Below, one piece after another: positions 55,970-64,000 of a stretch of 64,000 bases of DNA. The translations under genes were made by a program, and so were the position numbers. This DNA is from Candidatus Limnocylindrales bacterium (GTDB lineage Bacteria > Desulfobacterota > Binatia > UBA1149 > CAITLU01): positions 405,019 through 469,018 of the forward strand of contig DASPNR010000002.1 in the NCBI GenBank assembly GCA_035626395.1, given 5' to 3'. Every line of letters begins with the position of its first letter. Positions within the stretch are counted from its first letter, which is position 1. The notes beneath the pieces were generated by a model that saw nothing but the letters and a program-made list of their open reading frames with translations, did no database searches and was not told where the DNA came from.

Positions 55970-57670
55970 GTGGCTTTGACGCCCGCACCGCTCGCGCACG
56001 CGCTGGCCGAAGCCGGCATCGGACCCGAACAGCTCGAGACCGCACGCCGCAAGGCCGGCAGCGACGGCGATCTGGGCCCGCACCTGGAAGCCATCGCCGG
56101 CTTTCCGCAGCAGCGCTTCGCGGAGCTGCAGGCGCGCGTGCTCGGCCTGACCTTCGCCGACACCATCGACACCGATGGCATCGATTCGCAGCTGCTCTCG
56201 GTAGTGTCGATGCAGCAGTGCCGGCGCGGGCGCGTGCTGCCGCTGTCGCTCGAGGACGGCCGCCTGCTGGTGGCCACGGCCGATCCGTTCCGCCTGGGCC
56301 CGCTCGACGACCTGCGCGTCATCTACGGCGTGGAGATCGAGCCGGTGGTGGTGCCTTCCTCGGTGCTGCTCGAAGGCATCAATCGCGCCTTCGACCGCGC
56401 CGCCACCGGCGCCTCGCGCCTGGTCGATGACATGGAAGGCCACAACTCGCTGGCGATGAGCGCGGCCGAGCTCTCCGAAGCTCCCGACCTGCTCGAGGCC
56501 GAGGATGCCGCCCCGATCATCCGCCTGGTCAACTCGCTGATCTTCCAGGCCGCCAAGGACGGCGCCTCCGACATCCACATCGAGCCGTTCGAGCGTGTCA
56601 CGTCCATCCGCTTCCGCGTCGACGGCATGATGAGCGAGGTTCTTGCGCCGCCGCGCCGCATCCATCCCGCCATCGTTTCGCGCATCAAGGTGATGGCCTC
56701 GATGAACATCGCCGAGAAGCGCCTGCCGCAGGACGGCGGCATCCGCACGCGCGTTGCCGGCCGCGAGCTCGACATTCGCGTCTCGACCGTGCCCACGGCC
56801 TTCGGCGAGCGCGTCGTGATGCGACTGCTGGATCGCAGCGCCACGCTGCTCGGCCTCGAAGAGCTGGGAATGTCGGGCGGCAACCTGTCGGCGCTGCGGC
56901 GCCTGATCGTGCAGAGCCACGGCATCGTGCTGGTGACCGGCCCGACCGGAAGCGGCAAGACGACGACGCTCTACGCCGCGCTCTCGGAGATCAACTCGCC
57001 CGAGAAGAACATCATCACGATCGAGGATCCCATCGAGTACCAGCTCCGGGGCGTCGGGCAGATCCAGGTCAATCCCAAGATCGACCTCACCTTCGCCAGC
57101 GGCCTGCGCTCGGTGCTGCGACAGGACCCGGACGTCATCATGGTCGGCGAGATTCGCGACGTGGAGACGGCGCGGATCGCGATTCAGGCGGCGCTGACAG
57201 GCCACCTGGTGTTCTCCACGCTGCACACCAACGATTCCTTCAGCGCCATCACGCGTCTGCTGGACATGGGCATCGAGCCCTTCCTGGTCTCCTCTTCGGT
57301 GATCGGCATCGCCGCGCAGCGCCTGGTGCGCAAGCTGTGCCCGGCATGCGCCGTTCCGGCCTCGGCCAGCGATCCGACGCTGGCGGAGCTCGGCATCGCG
57401 CGCGACCGCAAGCGCGCCAGCATTGCCGGCCCCGGCTGCGCGCACTGCCGTCACAGCGGCTATCGCGGGCGTCTGGCAATATCGGAGATCCTGGTGACGG
57501 ACGATTCGCTGCGCGCCGGCATCATGGAGCGCACCGACGCCGCCACGCTGCGGGATCGCGCGCTGGCGCGGGGCATGTCGACGATGCGCGGCGACGGAGC
57601 GACCAAGGTGCAGGCCGGCATCACCACCGCCGCCGAGGTCCTGCGCGTCACGACCGAAGACGCCGAATAG
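55970..57670 (+). CDS. gspE: Type II secretion ATPase GspE
   Basis: A 566-residue cytoplasmic ATPase that drives pseudopilus assembly. An N-terminal MshEN-like domain is followed by the ATPase: Walker A GPTGSGKTTT near 324, Asp box IITIEDPIEYQL, Walker B VGEIRDVETARIA and His box GHLVFSTLHTNDS. A zinc-binding Cys4 motif (LCPAC near 457, CAHC near 489) is present, as in GspE and PilB. GTG 55970 comes one base after the gspD stop. Confidence 0.95.
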   Translation: MALTPAPLAHALAEAGIGPEQLETARRKAGSDGDLGPHLEAIAGFPQQRFAELQARVLGLTFADTIDTDGIDSQLLSVVSMQQCRRGRVLPLSLEDGRLLVATADPFRLGPLDDLRVIYGVEIEPVVVPSSVLLEGINRAFDRAATGASRLVDDMEGHNSLAMSAAELSEAPDLLEAEDAAPIIRLVNSLIFQAAKDGASDIHIEPFERVTSIRFRVDGMMSEVLAPPRRIHPAIVSRIKVMASMNIAEKRLPQDGGIRTRVAGRELDIRVSTVPTAFGERVVMRLLDRSATLLGLEELGMSGGNLSALRRLIVQSHGIVLVTGPTGSGKTTTLYAALSEINSPEKNIITIEDPIEYQLRGVGQIQVNPKIDLTFASGLRSVLRQDPDVIMVGEIRDVETARIAIQAALTGHLVFSTLHTNDSFSAITRLLDMGIEPFLVSSSVIGIAAQRLVRKLCPACAVPASASDPTLAELGIARDRKRASIAGPGCAHCRHSGYRGRLAISEILVTDDSLRAGIMERTDAATLRDRALARGMSTMRGDGATKVQAGITTAAEVLRVTTEDAE

Positions 57671-57676
57671 AGCTGC

Positions 57677-58885
57677 ATGCCATCCTTCCGCTACAGCGGT
57701 GTCTCGGCCTCCGGTCGCACGGTGTCGGGCACCATCGAAGCCGACAACCCGCGCGCGGCGCGTGCACGCCTGCGCGAGACCGGCATCTTCGCATCCTCGA
57801 TGCAGGAGACCGCGCAGGGCCAGCAGGCGAGCGCGCTGTCGCTGCAGCGGCGGGTATCGCCTTCGCAGCTGGCGCGCACGCTGCGGCAGCTGGCCACGCT
57901 GCTGCGCGCGGGCGTGCCGCTGGACGAAGCGGTCGAGACGCTGCGGCGCCAGCGCACGGCGCCCGCGCTCGGGCAGGCGCTGGAAGCGGTGCGCGTGCAG
58001 ATCCGCGAGGGCTCGACGCTGGCGGCGGCCATGGCCCGCCATCCTTCGGTCTTCCCTTCCATCTATACGGGCATGGTCGAGGCCGGCGAGGCGAGCGGCG
58101 CACTCGACACGGTGCTGGACCGCGTCGCCGACCACGCCGAAGGCCAGGCTCGCCTCCGAGCGCGCGCGATGGCGGCGCTGATGTATCCGGCCATCATGAC
58201 GGTGGTCGGCGGTGCCATCGTGCTGTTCCTGCTCGCCTATGTCGTCCCGCAGGTCACGCGCGTGTTCGTCGAGGCACGCCAGGAGCTGCCGCTGCCGACA
58301 CGGCTGCTCATGGGCATGGGATCGTTCCTGGCCAGCTACGGCCTGGTGCTGTTCGTGCTGGTGCTGGGCGGCCTCATCGGCCTGCGGTACGCAATGACGG
58401 GTGAGGCCGCTCGGCGGCGTGCCGAGCGAATACTGTTCGCCATACCTCGTCTAGGAGAGATGGTGCGCGACATCGCGGTTGCGCGCTTTGCCCAGACCCT
58501 GGCGACGATGGTCAACGGCGGCCTGCCGCTGGTGGAAGCGCTGCGCATCAGCCGCACCTCCAGCGGAAGCCTGCTGCTGTCGGACGAGCTGGCAAAGGCC
58601 GAAACCTCGGTGTCCGAAGGCGCCTCGCTGGCGGCTTGCATCGGAGCCAGCCCGCTGTTCGATCCGCTGGTGGTCGACATGATCGCGGTCGGCGAGCGCA
58701 GCGGCGAGCTCGAGACCATGCTCGGGCATGCGGCCGGCGCCATCGAGGAACAGGTCAAGCAGCGAATCGAGACCATGGCGGCGCTGCTCGAGCCCGTGAT
58801 GATCCTGCTGATGGCCGGTGTGGTGCTGTTCGTGGTGCTGGCGATCCTTCTACCGGTGTTCGACATGAACCAGCTCGTGAAGTGA
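57677..58885 (+). CDS. gspF: Type II secretion platform protein GspF
   Basis: A 402-residue inner-membrane protein with two GspF repeats, each a helical cytoplasmic bundle, and three membrane helices (about 170-195, 215-240, 370-395). FRYSGVSASGRTVSGTIEAD opens the protein (quoted in part: YSGVSASGRTVSGTIEA), and the first bundle holds LARTLRQLATLLRAGVPLDE. The second ends near the last helix. It works with GspE and GspL to extract and add pseudopilins. The ATG is six bases after gspE. Confidence 0.94.
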   Translation: MPSFRYSGVSASGRTVSGTIEADNPRAARARLRETGIFASSMQETAQGQQASALSLQRRVSPSQLARTLRQLATLLRAGVPLDEAVETLRRQRTAPALGQALEAVRVQIREGSTLAAAMARHPSVFPSIYTGMVEAGEASGALDTVLDRVADHAEGQARLRARAMAALMYPAIMTVVGGAIVLFLLAYVVPQVTRVFVEARQELPLPTRLLMGMGSFLASYGLVLFVLVLGGLIGLRYAMTGEAARRRAERILFAIPRLGEMVRDIAVARFAQTLATMVNGGLPLVEALRISRTSSGSLLLSDELAKAETSVSEGASLAACIGASPLFDPLVVDMIAVGERSGELETMLGHAAGAIEEQVKQRIETMAALLEPVMILLMAGVVLFVVLAILLPVFDMNQLVK

Positions 58886-58896
58886 GGGCGGCGTAG

Positions 58897-59541
58897 ATGA
58901 AAATTTGGCAGAGCGTCAACGACATCGACGAATCGCAGCCCGTCCTGGCGCGGCCGCGGGCGTGTCTGCGGCGGACCGCGTCGCGTCTCGCGCTTCGTGT
59001 CCGCCGCGGACATGCCCGCGGCCGCGCCCCAGCAGTTGGCCGGCCCCCGACACCGCGGGCGTGTCTGCGGCGGACCGCGTCGCGTCTTGCGCTTCGTGTC
59101 CGCCGCGGACATGCCCGCGGCCGCGGCTCGGCGCAGCGGGGCTTCACGCTCATCGAGATCCTGGTGGTCGTGATGATCCTGGGCCTGCTGATCTCGCTGG
59201 CCGCGCCGCGGCTGATCGGACGGACCGATGATGCCAAGGTCGTCAAGGCCAAGGCCGACATCACGGCCATCGAGCAGGCTCTCAACATGTACAAGCTGGA
59301 CTCGGGCTACTATCCGACCTCCGAGCAGGGCCTGGAGGCGCTCGTCGAGGAGCCCACGCGCGGCGACGTCCCGCGCAACTACAAGGAAGGCGGCTATCTC
59401 GAACGCGTGCCCAAGGATCCGTGGGACAACGACTTCCTCTTCGCCAGCGACGGCTCCAGCTACGTCCTGCGCAGCCTCGGAGCCGACGGCAAGGAAGGCG
59501 GCGAAGGTTACGAAGCCGACATTGATTCGCGCGACTTCTAA
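58897..59541 (+). CDS. gspG: Major pseudopilin GspG with greatly extended leader
   Basis: A 214-residue prepilin. The prepilin peptidase site is [15 protein letters not shown] (cut after Gly82), giving a normal 132-residue pseudopilin with Glu5 and calcium-site region ([16 protein letters not shown]). The leader is 82 residues instead of the usual 5-20, because two 73-bp palindromic units translate in frame as Arg-rich peptide at residues 20-44 and 53-77. No other in-frame start exists closer to the cut. The ancestral leader was probably [19 protein letters not shown] plus GSAQRG. Confidence 0.88.
   Translation: MKIWQSVNDIDESQPVLARPRACLRRTASRLALRVRRGHARGRAPAVGRPPTPRACLRRTASRLALRVRRGHARGRGSAQRGFTLIEILVVVMILGLLISLAAPRLIGRTDDAKVVKAKADITAIEQALNMYKLDSGYYPTSEQGLEALVEEPTRGDVPRNYKEGGYLERVPKDPWDNDFLFASDGSSYVLRSLGADGKEGGEGYEADIDSRDF
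58947..59028. repeat. Palindromic element, copy 1, in the gspG leader
   Basis: An 82-base palindrome: 30-bp arms (58947-58976 and 58999-59028) with two mismatches that are G-U pairs in RNA, and a 22-base loop. The 73-base part 58954-59026 is repeated at 59053-59125. It lies inside gspG and is read in frame. Confidence 0.82.
59053..59125. repeat. Palindromic element, copy 2, in the gspG leader
   Basis: Second copy of the unit, one base different (C to T in the loop), 99 bases (33 codons) after copy 1, so the frame is kept. Its arms pair over 23 bp. It ends 18 bases before the codons of the cut site (Gly82). Confidence 0.82.
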
Positions 59542-60175
59542 CCGGCGCCAGGCGCGCGCCTCGACTGCCTCGGCGCAGGCGCCCGCGGCATCCGGTTCGC
59601 CGCAGGCGCCGCCGTCGGGCCGCGCGCCTGCGGCACGCAAGCGCCCTGCCCCTGCGCGCCGCTCGCGCGGCTTCACTCTGATCGAGCTGGCGCTGACGCT
59701 GCTCATCGCCTCGATCCTGTTCTCGCTGCTGCTGCCGCGCCTGCCCGCGTTGACCGCGGCCCAGCTCGACGCCAGTGCCGACCGGCTCTCGGTGCTGATG
59801 ACCTACCTGGCCGACGAGTCGGCGCTGCGCGGGCGCATCTACCGGCTCCTGCTCGACCTGGATCGCGACAGCTGGGAGATCACTTCCATCCGTCCCTACG
59901 TCACGCGCAAGGATGAGCCGCCCGAGTTCGAGGAAGAATGGGACGCCATCGCCGAAGACGGCGTCCTGCCCGAGGGCGTCCGCTTCGAGACCCTGATAAC
60001 GCCCGAAGGCGAGCACATCAGCGGCCGGCAGCCGATCTATTTCCTGCCCGAAGGAGCGCCGCAGAGCGTGCGCGTGCGTGTGGCCGAAGACGACGGCGGC
60101 CTTCGCGAGATCGAGTTCGACGCGGCTTCCGGCGCCGCACGCGTGCTGACCGAGCAGGAGATGGAAGCATGGTGA
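59522..60175 (+). CDS. gspH: Minor pseudopilin GspH
   Basis: About 217 residues. The cut site is [19 protein letters not shown]. The rest is a GspH-type beta-rich domain ([20 protein letters not shown], then [14 protein letters not shown]). The leader is 50 residues of Ala/Pro/Arg sequence with only one possible start, a TTG at 59522 that overlaps the gspG end by 20 bases; no ATG or GTG lies between it and the cut. So the start is inferred. It overlaps gspI by seven bases. Confidence 0.82.
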   Translation: MIRATSNRRQARASTASAQAPAASGSPQAPPSGRAPAARKRPAPARRSRGFTLIELALTLLIASILFSLLLPRLPALTAAQLDASADRLSVLMTYLADESALRGRIYRLLLDLDRDSWEITSIRPYVTRKDEPPEFEEEWDAIAEDGVLPEGVRFETLITPEGEHISGRQPIYFLPEGAPQSVRVRVAEDDGGLREIEFDAASGAARVLTEQEMEAW

Positions 60176-60621
60176 ACGTGCTGCGGCGCGGCCCGCGCGT
60201 GCGAGCGACCGGCGGCTTCACGCTCCTCGAGGTGCTGATCGCGGTCACGATCCTCGGCGTCGCCATCGTCTCGCTTCTGGGCCTGCACGCGCGCGACGTG
60301 CGTCTGATCTCGGAGGCGCAGGACATCACCGTGGCCGGAGCCTTGGCATCGGACATTCTGGCGGCCGCGCGCGTCGATCCCGACCTGGAAGAAGGCATCC
60401 TGGAGGGATCGTTCGTGGGGGATCCGCGACGCGCCGACGGCAAGCAGCTGATCTATGGCGGCCCTGACGCCGAGCGCTTCGTGTGGGTGCGCCAGGTCCT
60501 GCCGACCGCGCTGCCGACGCTGCGGCAGGTGCGCGTCATCGTGCGGCCCGCCGGCGAGGGTCGCACCGTGGCCGAGCTGTGGAGCGTGGTCCGCCTGGAC
60601 GTGGAGGTGCCGCGCCTGTGA
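60169..60621 (+). CDS. gspI: Minor pseudopilin GspI
   Basis: A 150-residue prepilin: [26 protein letters not shown], a 16-residue leader, then a hydrophobic helix and a small domain. With GspJ and GspK it forms the pseudopilus tip. The ATG has GGAG eight bases upstream inside gspH. The stop is shared with the gspJ start as GTGA. Confidence 0.9.
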   Translation: MVNVLRRGPRVRATGGFTLLEVLIAVTILGVAIVSLLGLHARDVRLISEAQDITVAGALASDILAAARVDPDLEEGILEGSFVGDPRRADGKQLIYGGPDAERFVWVRQVLPTALPTLRQVRVIVRPAGEGRTVAELWSVVRLDVEVPRL

Positions 60622-61415
60622 GAGCTGCGCGCGCCGAGTCCGGGCTGACGCTGCTCGAGCTGATGGTGGCCGTGGCGATCTTCGCGGTCGTCGGCTCGGG
60701 CATCTACTCGACGTTCATGACGGCCGTGATCACGCGCGACCATGCCACGCAGCGGGCGCGTCGCTACGCCGACGCACGCAATGCGCTCGATCGCCTGGAG
60801 CAGGACTTGCGCGGCGCATTCGACTCGCAGATCCGCGGCAATCTCGTGCCGCCGCTGCTGCGTGCCCCGCTGCCCGAGAACTCTCCGCTCGGCGATGATC
60901 GCGTGCTGCTGGAAATGACGACGATCTCGGCCCGTGGCGTGCTGGCCGCCGATGCGTTCATCGAGCACCCCGAGTTGCAGGAGCTTGCCGGCATCGCCGC
61001 CGATCGCGGTGAGCAGGCGCACGTGCGCTGGGTCGTGGACGAGGACGGCGACCTGCTGCGCTACGAGCTGCGGCCCGTGCGCGCCGAGCAGGTGGACTGG
61101 ACGCTTGCGCCGTTCGAGATCATCGCTCGCGATGTGGCGGTCGCGTTCGAATTCTACGACCGGACGCAATGGTTCGGCTTCTGGGACTCGAGCGAGCCGG
61201 GCGACCAGCGCAATCGCCTGCCCACACTCGTGCGCACGCGCCTGGAGACCCACGACGAGGGCCAGCAGCCGGTCGTGCTCGTCAGCTCTGTGATCGTTCC
61301 CATGGCCGTGGAGACCGAAGCGCGACGCCGCAGCCCCTTCTTCCGCCAGCGCGAGCGCGACGGCAGGGACAGGAGCGGCGAGAAGGCCGACGAGGGCGAC
61401 GGCGATGAGAGCTGA
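60618..61415 (+). CDS. gspJ: Minor pseudopilin GspJ
   Basis: A 265-residue prepilin, VRAARAESG/LTLLELMVAVAIFAV, with a nine-residue leader and Glu5. The C-terminal domain (about 200 residues) has the GspJ beta fold (EIIARDVAVAFEFYDRTQWF, quoted in part: DVAVAFEFYDRTQWF), and the tail is Arg/Asp-rich. It joins I and K at the tip. GTG 60618 overlaps gspI; its end overlaps gspK by eleven bases. Confidence 0.9.
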   Translation: MRAARAESGLTLLELMVAVAIFAVVGSGIYSTFMTAVITRDHATQRARRYADARNALDRLEQDLRGAFDSQIRGNLVPPLLRAPLPENSPLGDDRVLLEMTTISARGVLAADAFIEHPELQELAGIAADRGEQAHVRWVVDEDGDLLRYELRPVRAEQVDWTLAPFEIIARDVAVAFEFYDRTQWFGFWDSSEPGDQRNRLPTLVRTRLETHDEGQQPVVLVSSVIVPMAVETEARRRSPFFRQRERDGRDRSGEKADEGDGDES

Positions 61416-62409
61416 CCGGCGACAGCGCGGGGTCGCGCTCCTTCTGGCGCTCTTGACGATGGTGCTGCTGACCGTCGTCGTCGTCGAGTTCACCTTCGCC
61501 ACGCAGGTCGGCTACCGGCGCGCGGCCACCTGGCTGCTCGCCAAGCGCGCAGCGCTGGTGGCCGAGGGCGGGGTCATGGTCGCGTCCGAGGTCCTTGCGC
61601 AGGACTACCTGCTCAACCAGTACGACGCGCTGACCGACCTGTGGGCGCGCGAGCTGCCGCCCATCGACACCGGAAGCGGCCGCCTGCTGGTGCGCATCGA
61701 GGACGAACAGGGCCGCTTCAACGTCAACTCGCTCATCTCCGGCGCCAACTCGCTCCAGGGCAGGCGCTTCCAGACGCTGCTCGGCATCGTCAACCTCGAC
61801 GCCTCGCTGGTGGCGCCGCTGGCGGACTGGATCGATCGCAACAAGGAGCCCAACGCCGGCATAGCCGGAGCCGAGGACGGCTACTACGCCACGCTCCCGC
61901 GGCCGTACACGGCGCGCAACAATCAGGTGCAGAGTTTTGCCGAGCTGGCGCTGGTGCGCGGGTACGAGCCGCGCGTGCTGGCTGCGCTGCGGCCTCTGAT
62001 CAGCGCGCTTCCGCTCGACGACACCAAGGTCAATCCCAACACGGCGCCGGGGCCGGTGCTGCGCAGCATCGATCCTCGTCTGGCCGACGAGTCGCTGGTT
62101 TCGCGCCTGATGGAGCGACGCGTTCGCGAGCCGTTCCGCAATGCGGCGGCCATGCGCGCCGCGGAGGGCATGGATGCGTTCGCCGAAGGAGAGCTGGAGC
62201 GGCTGTTCACGTTCTCGAGCAGCTACTTCCGTGTGCGCTCGACGGCCGAGGTCGACGGCGTTTTCCAGTCGGTCGAGGCCCTGCTGTACCGCGAAAACGG
62301 CGAGGTCTTCGTGCTCCACCTGCTGCCGCGACGCGGCCCCAACATCGTCGGGGTCGATCTTGCAGCCACTGCTCGTATCGACGATACGAGCTTGATCGGA
62401 GCTTATTGA
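61405..62409 (+). CDS. gspK: Minor pseudopilin GspK
   Basis: A 334-residue prepilin with leader MRADRRQRG/VALLLALLTM. It lacks Glu5, as is normal for GspK, which caps the pseudopilus. SLISGANSLQGRRFQTLLG and ISALPLDDTKVNPNTAPGPV (quoted in part: LDDTKVNPNTAPGPVL) belong to the helical insertion domain of the family. It starts inside the gspJ end and is followed by gspL after one base. Confidence 0.92.
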   Translation: MRADRRQRGVALLLALLTMVLLTVVVVEFTFATQVGYRRAATWLLAKRAALVAEGGVMVASEVLAQDYLLNQYDALTDLWARELPPIDTGSGRLLVRIEDEQGRFNVNSLISGANSLQGRRFQTLLGIVNLDASLVAPLADWIDRNKEPNAGIAGAEDGYYATLPRPYTARNNQVQSFAELALVRGYEPRVLAALRPLISALPLDDTKVNPNTAPGPVLRSIDPRLADESLVSRLMERRVREPFRNAAAMRAAEGMDAFAEGELERLFTFSSSYFRVRSTAEVDGVFQSVEALLYRENGEVFVLHLLPRRGPNIVGVDLAATARIDDTSLIGAY

Positions 62410-62410
62410 A

Positions 62411-64000
62411 GTGGGCAGCAAGACCCTGATCATCCAGATCGGCGCGCGGCGCGCTTGCGGAGCCGTCATCGAGTCGAGCATCGGCTCGCTGCACGTGACG
62501 CAGATCGTGGACCGGCCGTCGGTCGAGGAAGGACTGGGCGCGCTTGCCGCATTTGGTCCCTTCGATCGGGTGGTGGCCTCGCTGCCCGCCGAAGACGCTG
62601 CGTTCCGCATCCTGACCCTGCCCTTCCACGACCGGCGCCGCATCGCGCAGGCGGTGGGCCCTGCTCTCGAAGAGCACGTTCCGCTCTCGCTCGATGAAGC
62701 CGCGGTCGCCTGGGACTACAGCGGCCCCCAACGAAGCGGCGACGTCATCGCCGCCATGGCGCCGATCGCCCGGATCGAAGAGGTTCGCGCGCGAATCGAA
62801 GCGGCCGTCGGACAGCCGCGCCGTCTGCTGTGGACGCCGTCGGTGGTGCTCGCCGCCTACCGTCAGGCCATGGGCGAGAACGCCAGCTTCGTCGCCCTCG
62901 ACGTGGGTCCCGACGGCGCCATCGTCGCATCGGTGCAGGAGGGCGCGTTGCGTGCCCTTCGCATGGTCGCGCCGTGCGAGCTGGATCTGATGAAGCGCAA
63001 CGTCGTGTGGTCGGTGCGGACCATCGCCGCGCCCGGCGATCGCATCGTCATCGGCGGCCCGTGGGCTTCGCGGCTTGGCACGATGCTCGAGAAGGAGTTG
63101 ACGGACCTTCGTCTGGAGCCGCTTCCGGCCGCCTCGCCCGTCGCAGGCTTCGGCGACCGCGACTGGCGCGAGCTGACCGCCGTCGCCGGCCTGGTGCTCG
63201 CGGCAGCCGGCGAGCACGCGCCGCCGTCGATCGATTTCACGCCGGCCGGCGGCGGCCTGCTCGGCATCCGCTCCCTTTCGGAGCTTCCTGACGAAGCGCG
63301 ACCGGTGCTGCGATGGGGCGCGGCAGCTCTGGCACTGCTGGCCCTGTCGATAGGCCTGGACTACTTCGAGCTGATTTCGCAGCGCAACGCTGTCGCCGAC
63401 CGCGCCGAAGAGATCTATGTCACGGCAATGCCGTCGGGCAGCGGCGGCACCGGCCGCAAGCTCAAGATGGAGATGCGGCTGAACGAGCTCACGACGCGCG
63501 CGGGCAGCATCGGCACGGGCGCCTCCGCCTCGCCGCTGCAGGTGATGGCGGTGCTCTCGCAGTCGGTTCCGAAGAGCCTGGCCGTGGAGCTCTCGCAGCT
63601 CGAGCTGCTGCCGCCCAACGTCAAGATCAGCGGCAACGCCGAATCCTTCGAGGCGGTGACCAAGCTGCAGGAAGCGTTGCGCAAGAGCGGCAGCTTCAAC
63701 CGCGTCGATGTCCGTGAGGTGCACGCGGCCGTCAGCGGCGGCGGCGTCGATTTCCTGCTCGACCTGGGCATCGGCGAGGGCGAGCCGCGTGCGACCGCGA
63801 CGGAGGCGCGCACAACAGCGCCCGCGCCTGCCGCGCGTGAAACGGCCCCGCCGCCATCACCGCCGCCGAGCCCCGATGCAGCAGCGGCCGGCGACGATGC
63901 GGGCGGCGAAGAAGCGGCCGACGCTGCGCCCAAGGACGCAGCGAAGGTCGATGACAATCCGCGGCGGGATGGCGGCGAACGCAGCGCCAAGGCGGCCGCC
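62411..64000 (+). CDS. gspL: Type II secretion protein GspL, cut by window end
   Basis: At least 530 codons from GTG 62411, open to the edge. The N-terminal actin-like cytoplasmic domain (about 1-290) includes VALDVGPDGAIVASVQEGAL (quoted in part: FVALDVGPDGAIVA) and IVIGGPWASRLG. A membrane helix (WGAAALALLALSIGLDYFEL, about 299-318) leads to a periplasmic ferredoxin-like domain (PKSLAVELSQLELLPPNVK, then VTKLQEALRKSG). The last 80 visible residues are Ala/Pro/Asp-rich and lie beyond the usual GspL end. gspM is expected next. Confidence 0.88.
   Translation, partial: MGSKTLIIQIGARRACGAVIESSIGSLHVTQIVDRPSVEEGLGALAAFGPFDRVVASLPAEDAAFRILTLPFHDRRRIAQAVGPALEEHVPLSLDEAAVAWDYSGPQRSGDVIAAMAPIARIEEVRARIEAAVGQPRRLLWTPSVVLAAYRQAMGENASFVALDVGPDGAIVASVQEGALRALRMVAPCELDLMKRNVVWSVRTIAAPGDRIVIGGPWASRLGTMLEKELTDLRLEPLPAASPVAGFGDRDWRELTAVAGLVLAAAGEHAPPSIDFTPAGGGLLGIRSLSELPDEARPVLRWGAAALALLALSIGLDYFELISQRNAVADRAEEIYVTAMPSGSGGTGRKLKMEMRLNELTTRAGSIGTGASASPLQVMAVLSQSVPKSLAVELSQLELLPPNVKISGNAESFEAVTKLQEALRKSGSFNRVDVREVHAAVSGGGVDFLLDLGIGEGEPRATATEARTTAPAPAARETAPPPSPPPSPDAAAAGDDAGGEEAADAAPKDAAKVDDNPRRDGGERSAKAAA

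Noticed and set aside
53341..56322. A 993-codon open frame on the minus strand opposite gspD
   Set aside because: Antisense to a full secretin gene; Arg/Gly-rich sequence with no motif. High GC leaves few stops in this frame.
58954..59125. Possible CRISPR array in gspG
   Set aside because: Only two units, each 73 bp and palindromic, with a 26-base spacer inside a coding gene, and no cas gene nearby.

Overview
The window is high-GC DNA from a Gram-negative (diderm) bacterium. It carries Raetz-pathway lipid A genes, BamA, OmpH/Skp, a Lol exporter and a type II secretion system (T2SS). LpxI is used rather than LpxH, and the order lysS-lolC-lolD-bamA-ompH-lpxA-lpxI-Gfo/Idh-lpxB-msbA is one I associate with deltaproteobacteria and related lineages (Desulfobacterota, Myxococcota, Binatota-like). 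That placement is inference; no rRNA or tRNA gene is visible. Genes are tightly packed. At least a dozen neighbouring pairs share a four-base ATGA or GTGA stop/start overlap, and GTG and TTG starts are common.

Layout. 1-4.8 kb (minus): a haloalkane dehalogenase-like hydrolase coupled to an ECF-type sigma factor, then a MoxR/BchI-like AAA+ ATPase, a von Willebrand A (VWA) protein and the start of an Ala/Pro-rich ORF that runs off the edge. 5.0-12.2 kb (minus): hisC-tyrA-aroA-cmk-rpsA-ihf/HU-HIT-lapA, ending in a clear terminator. 12.5-16.7 kb (plus): secreted trypsin-like protease, CstA transporter with a tiny -RCC protein, and an Fpg/Nei DNA glycosylase. 16.8-19.0 kb: unknown 117-aa protein (minus), APH-like phosphotransferase (plus) and a cohesin-like lipoprotein (minus). 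19.1-24.5 kb (minus): pgi-mutL-miaA, then pheA. 24.7-27.2 kb (plus): three exported DUF1236-like paralogues with rpmB (bL28) between them. 27.5-31.5 kb (minus): yicC-gmk-spoT-ridA. 31.6-34.7 kb (minus): a roughly 1000-aa lipoprotein joining a PA-IL-lectin-like domain to an alkaline phosphatase-superfamily domain. 34.8-52.3 kb (minus): a long envelope cluster, lysS, lolC, lolD, bamA, ompH, lpxA, lpxI, Gfo/Idh, lpxB, msbA, DUF374 acyltransferase, waaA, lpxK, NAD-epimerase, Trm112, Kdo-kinase-like. 52.5-64 kb (plus): T2SS operon gspC-D-E-F-G-H-I-J-K-L, truncated in gspL.

How the genes work together. The minus-strand envelope cluster makes and exports lipid A-Kdo and builds outer-membrane proteins and lipoprotein export. 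The divergent T2SS operon needs that outer membrane for its secretin and would export folded periplasmic proteins; the protease, DUF1236-like proteins and phosphatase here are possible clients or envelope proteins (inference). The aromatic genes (hisC, tyrA, aroA, pheA) cover the end of the shikimate route and the Phe/Tyr branches.

The most unusual content is repeat structure that the genes do not explain. (1) A 73-bp palindromic unit occurs twice, in frame, inside the prepilin leader of gspG, giving an 82-residue leader that prepilin peptidase would remove. (2) A 126-bp nested palindrome is tandemly duplicated between ompH and lpxA, exactly where lpxD and fabZ would be expected and are absent; one copy supplies the lpxA start codon. 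(3) A 21-bp-arm palindrome flanked by perfect 15-bp direct repeats lies between convergent genes at 27.2 kb. Together these suggest at least three families of small palindromic elements.
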